Below, one piece after another: positions 44,172 through 50,838 of a DNA stretch of 50,838 nucleotides. Made by a program: the position numbers and the translations under genes. Source of the DNA: Hyphomicrobiales bacterium (lineage in GTDB: Bacteria; Pseudomonadota; Alphaproteobacteria; Rhizobiales; Rhizobiaceae); assembly GCA_021775415.1 (NCBI GenBank), contig JAJFHV010000023.1, positions 1 through 50,838 on the forward strand. Reading direction: 5' to 3'. Within the stretch, counting starts at the first letter, position 1. Every line of letters begins with the position of its first letter. The notes under the pieces are model-generated. The model was not told where the DNA came from, made no database searches, and saw only the letters and a list, made by a program, of their open reading frames with translations.

Positions 44172-45191
44172 TTAGCGGATAGGTGGTGCATACTGAAGAC
44201 CACCGCGGCTCCATAGATCATTCACACCGCGAGAAATCTGCAGCGGAGTGTCCGGACCTACGTTACGGTCGAAGGTTTCAGCATAATTACCAACCTGCGT
44301 AATGATGTTGTAAGCCCAGTCGTTTCCGACACCTAGAGCTTCACCAAATGCGCCTTCTGTACCAAGAACACGCTTCACGGCTGGATTGTCTCCACCCTTC
44401 ATGTCGTCAGCATTTGCTGAGGTAATGCCAAGCTCTTCAGCATTGACCATTGCATAGTGTGTCCACTTAACAAGGTTAAACCACTGATCGTCGCCTTGAC
44501 GAACAACAGGACCAAGGGGCTCTTTGGAAATGATTTCCGGAAGAACTGAATGCTCACCAGGGTTTGTAAGTTTCAAACGCTGTGCATACAGGCCTGACTG
44601 GTCAGTCGTGTAAACATCACAACGGCCCGCATCATAAGCAGCAACAACTTCGTCGGCTTTTTCAAATGCAACAATTTCATACTCGAGCTTGTTGGCACGG
44701 AAATAGTCAGCAACGTTAAGTTCGGTTGTTGTACCAGTGTTGGTGCAGATGGATGCGCCTGAAAGCTCCAGCGCTGACTTCACGTTGAGGTCGTTGCGAA
44801 CCATGAAGCCTTGGCCATCATAGTAATTTACGCCAGCAAAGTTCAGACCCAGAGAGGTATCGCGTGTAGCGGTCCAGGTTGTGTTGCGTGAAAGAATGTC
44901 AACTTCACCTGACTGCAGAGCTGTAAAACGCTCTTTGGCAGATAGTGGTGTGTATTTGACCTTGGTTGCATCACCGAATACGGCAGCAGCAACACCACGG
45001 CACAAATCTACATCCAGACCTGTCCAGTTACCTGCGTCGTCAGGATTGGAGAAGCCAGGAAGCCCTTGACTTACACCACACTGTACGAAGCCTTTAGCTT
45101 TCACATCGTCAAGCGTTGCAGCGGACGCGCCGGTTACGGCGATGCCCAGTGCAGCCACACCAAGTGCGGCAGACACGATTGTCTTTTTCAT
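44172..45191 (-). CDS. aapJ: General L-amino acid-binding protein AapJ
   Basis: A 339-residue periplasmic solute-binding protein. The signal peptide is at about residues 1-24 (AALGIAVTGASAAT). The family 3 signature is in LDVDLCRGVAAAVFGDATKV. It delivers a broad range of L-amino acids to AapQMP. The 283 bp upstream to metC holds no clear regulatory motif. Confidence 0.95.
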   Translation of the reverse strand: MKKTIVSAALGVAALGIAVTGASAATLDDVKAKGFVQCGVSQGLPGFSNPDDAGNWTGLDVDLCRGVAAAVFGDATKVKYTPLSAKERFTALQSGEVDILSRNTTWTATRDTSLGLNFAGVNYYDGQGFMVRNDLNVKSALELSGASICTNTGTTTELNVADYFRANKLEYEIVAFEKADEVVAAYDAGRCDVYTTDQSGLYAQRLKLTNPGEHSVLPEIISKEPLGPVVRQGDDQWFNLVKWTHYAMVNAEELGITSANADDMKGGDNPAVKRVLGTEGAFGEALGVGNDWAYNIITQVGNYAETFDRNVGPDTPLQISRGVNDLWSRGGLQYAPPIR

Positions 45192-45474
45192 AAAAACAGC
45201 CTTTTCTGTTACCCATTTTAGTTATCGTTGCATCCCGCGGTTGAAAACTGCGAGATGTTATCGGTAGTGACTTTGGCGCCCCGTTAAGTGGGTGTTGTGC
45301 CGAGTGAAGTCCTCCTCCACCGATTGGCCCTATAGAATTTGATTATTTTGATTACGTCAAGGGGGCTAAAGGTCGTGTGTGCCAAAGTGATTAATGTTCG
45401 GGTTGCCACAATCAGTGAATTCTGCTTTGCGTTGGTGAGAAACAGGCTTTCAAACAACACAGGCAGATCAGCAC

Positions 45475-46662
45475 ATGGGCAAAAAGAATTCTCCAGACAA
45501 GGATACGAAAACTCAAGGCGTTGACACACGTCTCGCCCGTATGGGTAACCACCCGCGGGATTTTCACGGCTTCGTAAATCCGCCTGTCGTACATGCATCG
45601 ACGGTATTGTTTCCAGACTATGAAACCATGCGAACCCGAAACCAGAAATATACTTACGGGACACGTGGTACACCGACAACGGTGGCACTTTGTGAAGCTT
45701 TGGACGAGCTTGAAGGTTCGGCTGGAACTGTCCTGGTTCCCTCCGGATTGACGGCAGTTGCCCTGCCATTGCTCGCATTTCTTGGTTCCGGCGACCATTG
45801 CCTGGTGCTTGATTCGGTCTATGGACCGACCCGACACTTCTGCGATACGGTACTCATCCGCCTGGGTATCGAGGTTGAATATTATGACCCGCGTATTGGC
45901 GGCAAAATAAGCGAATTGATGCGGGATAACACGCGGGTGGTCTTTACCGAGTCACCCGGGTCAAACACCTTCGAAGTGCAAGACGTTCCGGCAATTGTTA
46001 AAGCAGCCCATGCCGGGAATGCGGTTGTAATGATCGATAACACCTGGGCAACGCCGCTGTTTTTCAAACCGCTTGATCATGGCGTTGATATTTCCATACA
46101 CGCGCTCACCAAATACCCTGGTGGTCATTCCGATCTGGTAATGGGCTCGATTTCAGCGAATGAAAAACACTGGAAGCAGTTGTTGGCTACTCATGGCGCG
46201 ATGGGACTGTGTGCAACAGGTGACGATTGTTTCCTGGTTCTTAGAGGCCTGCGCACCATGGGAGTGCGGCTGGAACGACACCAGAAGAATGCGCTCGAAG
46301 TGGCGAAGTGGCTGAGTTCGCATGCAGCCGTTGGGCGGGTGCTGCATCCCGCATTACCTGAAGACCCTGGTCACGAATTGTGGAAACGTGACTTTAAAGG
46401 CAGCAGCGGCTTGTTTGGCTTTGTCTTGAAAGATGCGACTATCGACCAGGCAGCAGCATTTCTGGATGCGCTCGAATTTTTCGGACTGGGTTACTCTTGG
46501 GCAGGATACGAAAGCCTGGCCGTGATCGTAAATCTTGCGGATCGCACAATCGCAAAAGGAGCAAACGACGGCATTATCATACGTCTGCAAATCGGCCTTG
46601 AGGACCCAAAAGACCTGATCGCTGATCTGGCGCAGGCCCTGGACAAGAGTGGTGTGGCTTAA
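45475..46662 (+). CDS. metC: Cystathionine beta-lyase
   Basis: A 395-residue PLP enzyme of the Cys/Met metabolism family that cleaves cystathionine to homocysteine, pyruvate and ammonia. The PLP lysine is in ISIHALTKYPGGHSDLVMG, and the N-terminal segment YTYGTRGTPTTVALCEALDE is typical. No SAM riboswitch was recognised upstream. It diverges from aapJ. Confidence 0.92.
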   Translation: MGKKNSPDKDTKTQGVDTRLARMGNHPRDFHGFVNPPVVHASTVLFPDYETMRTRNQKYTYGTRGTPTTVALCEALDELEGSAGTVLVPSGLTAVALPLLAFLGSGDHCLVLDSVYGPTRHFCDTVLIRLGIEVEYYDPRIGGKISELMRDNTRVVFTESPGSNTFEVQDVPAIVKAAHAGNAVVMIDNTWATPLFFKPLDHGVDISIHALTKYPGGHSDLVMGSISANEKHWKQLLATHGAMGLCATGDDCFLVLRGLRTMGVRLERHQKNALEVAKWLSSHAAVGRVLHPALPEDPGHELWKRDFKGSSGLFGFVLKDATIDQAAAFLDALEFFGLGYSWAGYESLAVIVNLADRTIAKGANDGIIIRLQIGLEDPKDLIADLAQALDKSGVA

Positions 46663-46701
46663 TCCGGGTTTAGAATATGCCTTGAATCACAACCCTGATT
46701 C

Positions 46702-47544
46702 CTACTGGACTTTCAATTCCCTTAACCAGTTTGCGGCACGGTCCGGACTGATTTCGGACATCCGGATCACATTGTCAAAACGGCGAGAAAGTTCACGGAT
46801 ATGCTCGACCGAGTTTACCACCATATACATCTCGCCCATATAAACCGCCGCCCGCTTTGGGCCAAAAACGGTAAATGGAGCGCAGAAATGTTTCAGACCG
46901 TCATACAAGAACAACCGAAACGTCGGATACAATTCCTCAAGCAAATGGGCCATATGCTCAATTTGGGCCTGACGAACCCCGCGCGCAAGTCCGGACCAGA
47001 CATCGCTACCCTGGGCCAGATTTTGTAAACGCTGAAAAGGCAACACCACCTCCATGTCGGTCTCCGGCAAACGGGAATAGTCCAGTTGGCGCCTCGCCTG
47101 ATCCCGCTTTACATCCGCGTAATCATCCGCAGTTGAGCGGAACTGATAATCCGTCACCGCCTGCGTAACCAAAAGGTCTGGCAGTAAGCTTGGTGCATAA
47201 CGGACTTTGTAACCGGCTGCCTCGCGATGCCATTCTGCAAGGGGTGAATCAGCTGCTCCATACGCACCGGTTTCGATGCTGAACAAGGAGGCGACCTCAC
47301 CTATTGTAACTTCGTCCTGACTGATCCCGAGCAGCCAGTCCGTGCTGACGTTTTCGCTGACAGCAATTGCGCTCAAGGTTTCGGCTCGCGGCAGACGTAC
47401 CGAAGCAGGATCCAGAAACTGGCTGAGCGCCGAACGATCCAGATCACAGCGACGGGCGAAGGCGGAAACGGTTTCCTGGCGTCGGCCAATCAACGCTAAC
47501 AGCCTCTCCCTGAACACTTCCGCGACTTCCCGTTTATCCATCAT
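46702..47544 (-). CDS. XRE-type transcriptional regulator
   Basis: A 280-residue protein. An N-terminal helix-turn-helix spans about residues 14-70 (VSAFARRCDLDRSALSQFLD). The remaining roughly 200 residues form a domain I do not recognise, with the segment FGPKRAAVYMGEMYMVV. It diverges from the fatty acid desaturase gene; the AT-rich intergenic region includes CGTATACG, a small palindrome that could be an operator. Confidence 0.82.
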   Translation of the reverse strand: MMDKREVAEVFRERLLALIGRRQETVSAFARRCDLDRSALSQFLDPASVRLPRAETLSAIAVSENVSTDWLLGISQDEVTIGEVASLFSIETGAYGAADSPLAEWHREAAGYKVRYAPSLLPDLLVTQAVTDYQFRSTADDYADVKRDQARRQLDYSRLPETDMEVVLPFQRLQNLAQGSDVWSGLARGVRQAQIEHMAHLLEELYPTFRLFLYDGLKHFCAPFTVFGPKRAAVYMGEMYMVVNSVEHIRELSRRFDNVIRMSEISPDRAANWLRELKVQ

Positions 47545-47697
47545 TATGCTCCTTGCATGCCAATCCTCGTATACGAAAATATGTTATAAAATACAATTTT
47601 TGCGTTTTTTCACAACAAATTAGTTGAAAAGTTGCGCATTGCCACATCGTAGAATCGCACGCTCTTTGCCATAATTGACGGGCTTTGGAGGGCTGTT

Positions 47698-48627
47698 TTG
47701 AACTATTTTACACATCTCAAAATTGAGTGGCCGACTATCGGCATGATTACATTGTGCTACGGCACCTGGTTGGTGTTGATGTTGAATGCAGAGGCAATTC
47801 CCACCGTTTTATGGATACCCATTACCGGTATTGTACTGACACTTTTCTGGTCCCTGGTGCATGAAGCCATTCATGGCCACCCAACCACCAATTCGTGGAT
47901 CAATCATGCATTGCTGTTTTTGCCGCTTGGCTGGGTTTATTCCTATGAAAGATTCCTTGAGACGCATCTGGAACATCACAGCAGCGGAGATTTGACTGAC
48001 CCGTTTGATGACCCGGAGAGCTTTTACCTGGCTCAAAATTGCTGGCTGCGCCAAAATCGACTGATGCAAATACTGCTGGTAATCAACAATACCCTTGCCG
48101 GACGGCTTCTCATCGGGCCACTGGTTTCTGTACCGAGATTTTACGTGAGCGAAATCCAACTGATGCTTGCGGGCGGTGCAACGGGTCTAAAAGTAGTGAA
48201 GTCGTGGTTGTTGCACCTTTCGGGGGTCGCGATCCTGGTCTGGTTCCTTACAACCTACACTGCCATCCCCTTCTGGCAGCATGCGCTGGTTGCCTATATC
48301 GGCGTTTCCCTATTGCTGATCCGAACATTCCTCGAGCACCAGGCCTGCGAAGAACATGGCGAGCGTACGGTAATTATCGAAAGCAGCGGGCCACTTGCGT
48401 GGCTGTTTTTGTTCAACAGCCTGCATGCTGTTCATCACACACGGCCAGGCATCGCATGGTACCTGCTCCCCGGATTTTACCGCAAACATCGCGATGCCTT
48501 CATCCGTGGCAACAATGGATATGTGTACAATTCCTATCTGGAGATTTTTCGCCGCTATTTTCTTCGCCCGAAAGAGCCGGTGCCACATCCTTTCGTAAAG
48601 GAAGACAACCGATCCCGCCAAACATAG
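47698..48627 (+). CDS. Fatty acid desaturase family protein
   Basis: A 309-residue membrane diiron enzyme with a TTG start and GGAGGG five bases upstream. The three histidine boxes are HEAIHGH, HLEHHSSGD and HAVHHTRP; about four hydrophobic segments are present. The substrate may be an acyl chain or a carotenoid-like lipid. It is followed after 8 bp by a leaderless PhnD-like gene, an unusual pairing. Confidence 0.88.
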   Translation: MNYFTHLKIEWPTIGMITLCYGTWLVLMLNAEAIPTVLWIPITGIVLTLFWSLVHEAIHGHPTTNSWINHALLFLPLGWVYSYERFLETHLEHHSSGDLTDPFDDPESFYLAQNCWLRQNRLMQILLVINNTLAGRLLIGPLVSVPRFYVSEIQLMLAGGATGLKVVKSWLLHLSGVAILVWFLTTYTAIPFWQHALVAYIGVSLLLIRTFLEHQACEEHGERTVIIESSGPLAWLFLFNSLHAVHHTRPGIAWYLLPGFYRKHRDAFIRGNNGYVYNSYLEIFRRYFLRPKEPVPHPFVKEDNRSRQT

Positions 48628-48635
48628 GTCAAACG

Positions 48636-49403
48636 ATGAATGCACCTCTTGCATCCCTTTCAATGTATGACTGGCCGGAAACGGCATCCGCACTGGATCG
48701 ATTATGGTCACTCGTTCAAGCAAATCTGGCAAATGATAATCTGGAAGCACCGCTTGGGCTCACACGCACCGACGATGTGTTTGATCTGTGGATGCAACCG
48801 GAAATGCTGATTGGCCAAACATGTGGCTGGCCCTATGTCAGTCATCTGCGTGAGCGCGTTGTCCCGTTCGCGCGAATTATTTATGACCTCGAGTGTGAAC
48901 CGGGCCATTACTATTCAACGTATATCGGACAGTCCCAGTCAGATGCTGATTATCTGAAAGATCAACAATCCCTGATGCGTGCTGGAAAAATTGCAATCAA
49001 CGGCGACGATTCACAATCCGGTTTTCATGTGTACAGAGAAATCACCGGCGAGTTTTCACCTGATGCAATTCCCGAAGAAAAACGGCTGGTTACCGGTTCA
49101 CACCGAAATTCGGTCCGTGAGATAGCGGAAGGCAATGCGACGATTGCGGCAATCGATGCGGTGGCGTTTGAATTGACGAAACGTCACGACCCGGAATTTG
49201 CCAGCAAAGTAGTGGTTATTGGCAAATCAAATCCCCTCCCCGGCCTGCCCCTAATTACGTCGATGGAAAATGCAGCGCATGTTCCAGCACTTTTCAAATG
49301 TGTGGAAACTGCAATTGACGCGTTGGATCCGGCTGATCGCGATTGCCTGTTGATCAAGGGCGCGGTGTCCGCTCACGACCAGGACTATGACGTTTTTGCC
49401 TGA
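48636..49403 (+). CDS. PhnD-like substrate-binding protein without signal peptide
   Basis: A 255-residue protein of the phosphate/phosphonate-binding (PhnD/SsuA) fold, suggested by MLIGQTCGWPYVSHL, DSQSGFHVYR and IAAIDAVAFELTK. The N-terminus MNAPLASLSMYDWPETASAL has no signal peptide, and no transporter genes follow. It may be a cytoplasmic sensor or enzyme rather than a transport protein. The start is ATG 48636; the longer open frame overlaps the desaturase gene. Confidence 0.78.
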   Translation: MNAPLASLSMYDWPETASALDRLWSLVQANLANDNLEAPLGLTRTDDVFDLWMQPEMLIGQTCGWPYVSHLRERVVPFARIIYDLECEPGHYYSTYIGQSQSDADYLKDQQSLMRAGKIAINGDDSQSGFHVYREITGEFSPDAIPEEKRLVTGSHRNSVREIAEGNATIAAIDAVAFELTKRHDPEFASKVVVIGKSNPLPGLPLITSMENAAHVPALFKCVETAIDALDPADRDCLLIKGAVSAHDQDYDVFA

Positions 49404-49440
49404 AAACTGATGCGTCGCGGCTTTGCTTTGAAATCAATTT

Positions 49441-49470
49441 AACTTCCGCTTTCGGAGGTAAAGCGGACAT
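49441..49470 (+). repeat. Palindromic repeat, copy 1
   Basis: A 30 bp unit that begins AACTTCCGCTTTCGG and ends AAAGCGGACAT; TCCGCTTT and AAAGCGGA form an 8-bp stem. A second copy at 50550-50579 differs at one base and has the same orientation. The two copies flank the ankyrin-cytochrome gene. Confidence 0.85.
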
Positions 49471-49519
49471 GTGCTCGATTTTAACCGTACGCGGATGGTG
49501 CAGGCCAAATGGCAGTTAA

Positions 49520-50386
49520 TCATTTGAGCGTCTTTAAGTACGCAATCAATGCCCAACGTTTATCGCGATCTTCGACGCGAAAGCGATCCATTGCTGTTCC
49601 CGGAATGGCCATCATAGGATCGGACAGAAAGGCATCAAGTGCGGCGGCATCCCATGAGCCTTCAGCGGCGCGCATCGCATCCGAGTACGAAAATTCTTCG
49701 ATATCGGCCTTTTGACGCCCAAACACGCCCCAGAGTATTGGAAAACCTGTCGATTCTGGTCCCAGTTCGTGGCACGCTGTGCACTCAATTGCTGCGATCC
49801 GGCCTGCCCTGAGATCGGCGGCGGCTAAATCAGCATCAGCAGGTGGAGCAGGTGGCATCCAGTTTGTTGCAGCGCGCAATATCTCGGTGGTTGTTTCACG
49901 GCCCTTCTTAGCGGCCTCATGCAAGGGTGGTTCATTGAACCGGGTGCGTGCGCTGGTCTCTGCACCGTGATCGAGCAACAAACGTACGACATCATCAGCG
50001 CCTATATAGGCGGCTTCATGAAGGGGTGTACGCTTGTCTTCTCCGCCAGCAAGATTTGGGTCTGCACCATGCCGAAGCAAAAGCATTGCAATCGCAGCAT
50101 TTTTCCGTCTTGCGGCGATCATCAGGGGTGTACCTATGTTTGCGAGAGCGTTGGGATTAGCTCCACTTTCAAGCAACAGACGCACCGCAGCAACCTGCCC
50201 GGACTGTGACGCGAAATAAAGTGGCGTGGCCACTCCGGGTTCGTCAACGGGTGCGCCACTCTCGAGCAACGCTCGCAATATCTCGATCTGTCCAGACCTC
50301 GCAGCATTTGTGACATCACCCGCCGAGACGTGACCTGCCCAAATACCAAACATCGTAGCGACCAGACTGGCAAATATACGCTTCAT
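49520..50386 (-). CDS. Exported ankyrin-repeat / cytochrome c fusion protein
   Basis: A 288-residue protein with a signal peptide at about residues 1-22. Four or five ankyrin repeats cover about residues 24-170 (for example GEDKRTPLHEAAYIGADDVV). A c-type cytochrome domain follows, with the heme-binding CTACH in AIECTACHELGPE and a possible Met ligand in PMMAIPGTAMDRF. The product would be periplasmic and bind one heme. The fusion is unusual, and the gene lies alone between two palindromic repeats. Confidence 0.85.
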   Translation of the reverse strand: MKRIFASLVATMFGIWAGHVSAGDVTNAARSGQIEILRALLESGAPVDEPGVATPLYFASQSGQVAAVRLLLESGANPNALANIGTPLMIAARRKNAAIAMLLLRHGADPNLAGGEDKRTPLHEAAYIGADDVVRLLLDHGAETSARTRFNEPPLHEAAKKGRETTTEILRAATNWMPPAPPADADLAAADLRAGRIAAIECTACHELGPESTGFPILWGVFGRQKADIEEFSYSDAMRAAEGSWDAAALDAFLSDPMMAIPGTAMDRFRVEDRDKRWALIAYLKTLK

Positions 50387-50504
50387 GACAGTTCCTCCAG
50401 CTTGAACGCGACACCGTTGAGCAAAAATCTACATATTGAAGCTAATCTTGGCAAACTGCAGATTGCGAAAATCTTGTCTAACAGGTCCAATTTGGGGTGC
50501 GTCG

Positions 50505-50579
50505 AATGTCTGCTTGTGGCACAAAGCCGACATTGAAACCAACGCCTAGAACTTCCGCTTTCGGGGGTAAAGCGGACAT
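50505..50579 (+). repeat. Composite palindromic repeat, includes copy 2
   Basis: AATGTCTGCTTG and AAAGCCGACATT at 50505-50534 form an imperfect inverted repeat; 15 bp further lies the second copy of the 30 bp palindromic unit (50550-50579, 29 of 30 bases equal to the copy at 49441). Palindromic units of this kind are typical of dispersed non-coding repeats. Confidence 0.75.
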
Positions 50580-50746
50580 ATTTCAAATAAATCTATCCCC
50601 GCTCTTAAAACCTCAATCATAATCCTTCCCACTGTCGTTCTGCACAAACACTGGACGATCGCCAACTGAAGGTGGAGCGACAGATGCGGAGCGGCTCGTG
50701 GCCACGACTATCATCCGGCGAAAGCACCTGTGACGCACTTCGTTAT

Positions 50747-50769
50747 CGTTTGAGCTAGTCGCTCAAACG
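50747..50769. repeat. Perfect inverted repeat near right end
   Basis: CGTTTGAGC and GCTCAAACG, 9 bp each, are separated by TAGTC. There is no T run, so it is not a terminator; it may be part of a repetitive element. Confidence 0.6.
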
Positions 50770-50838
50770 CGAAGGGCTCGTAGCTTTCAGGGTGGCGAAA
50801 CGTGGGCGGCTTAATGCAGCGTGGTGGCCTTTTGGCCA

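Larger units (their letters stand above)
50387..50838. other. Gene-free, repeat-like right end
   Basis: I see no convincing gene here. The region holds the repeats at 50505-50579 and, further right, an inverted repeat CGTTTGAGC/GCTCAAACG at 50747-50769 with a 5-nt loop. On the minus strand the last part translates to short stop-interrupted stretches that look like those of dispersed repetitive DNA in rhizobial genomes; this impression is from memory and not verified. Confidence 0.5.

Noticed and set aside
45192-45474. Possible SAM-II-type riboswitch upstream of metC
   Set aside because: A GCTAAAGG segment resembles the end of the motif, but the conserved 5' part and the pseudoknot partners are not found. 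I see no other clear element in these 283 bp.
50383-50586. 67-codon minus-strand frame at the right end
   Set aside because: It runs across the palindromic repeats and shows the kind of low-information translation that repeat DNA gives.

Overview
The window looks like a chromosomal segment of an alphaproteobacterium of the order Hyphomicrobiales (Rhizobiales), probably a free-living or marine member. The evidence is a Porin_2-type rhizobial porin, an AapJQMP general L-amino-acid transporter, a BTLCP-type transglutaminase-like protein, a DUF3126 protein, a Rhizobium etli-type (class 3) asparaginase and the housekeeping run thrS / yidD / NifU-like scaffold / folE / hisI. No tRNA, rRNA, CRISPR array, phage genes or intact insertion sequence were seen.

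Layout. 1-1556: a LuxR-type regulator cut by the left edge (leftward, TTG start) diverges from a TetR regulator across a 317 bp intergenic region holding an operator-like palindrome. 1623-7333: a leftward polyamine block, spuC-like aminotransferase then potF, potG, potH, potI. 7467-10811: a rightward, fully overlapping four-gene unit, TetR / Rieske oxygenase / 79-residue protein / polyamine-oxidase-like flavoenzyme. A perfect 7-bp-arm TetR-type palindrome sits between the two blocks. A LysR gene follows.

11927-19361: an ECF sigma factor coupled to a membrane-anchored von Willebrand A protein, a flavin reductase, a periplasmic unknown, a sterol-desaturase family protein, an ArsR repressor coupled to an SRPBCC protein behind a well-defined autoregulated promoter, and a class C beta-lactamase-like hydrolase. 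19385-28546: thrS, a 56-residue membrane peptide, asparaginase, a leaderless subtilisin, yidD, the Fe-S scaffold, folE, hisI, a LysE exporter, a patatin phospholipase and a CBS protein.

28780-40520: exported hydrolase, porin, rhomboid protease, a probable minus-strand non-coding RNA or attenuator, PAS and tandem PilZ proteins, BTLCP protein with a structured 3' region, gamma carbonic anhydrase, two unknown membrane proteins, DUF3126, an orphan MerF, cysE, an alpha/beta hydrolase, a zinc-finger protein, a flavin monooxygenase and pseudoazurin. 40662-46662: aapJQMP and metC. 46702-50386: XRE regulator, fatty acid desaturase with a leaderless PhnD-like protein, and an ankyrin-cytochrome c fusion bracketed by two direct copies of a 30 bp palindromic repeat. 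The last 450 bp are repeat-like and without a gene.

The most coherent possibly undescribed system is the polyamine region. Import (PotFGHI), transamination (SpuC-like), a Rieske oxygenase with a Glu in the inter-subunit bridging position, a small partner protein and a polyamine-oxidase-like flavoenzyme appear to share one TetR operator. This suggests an oxygenase-assisted route of polyamine or N-substituted amine breakdown. That functional link is inferred from gene order, overlap and the operator, not demonstrated.
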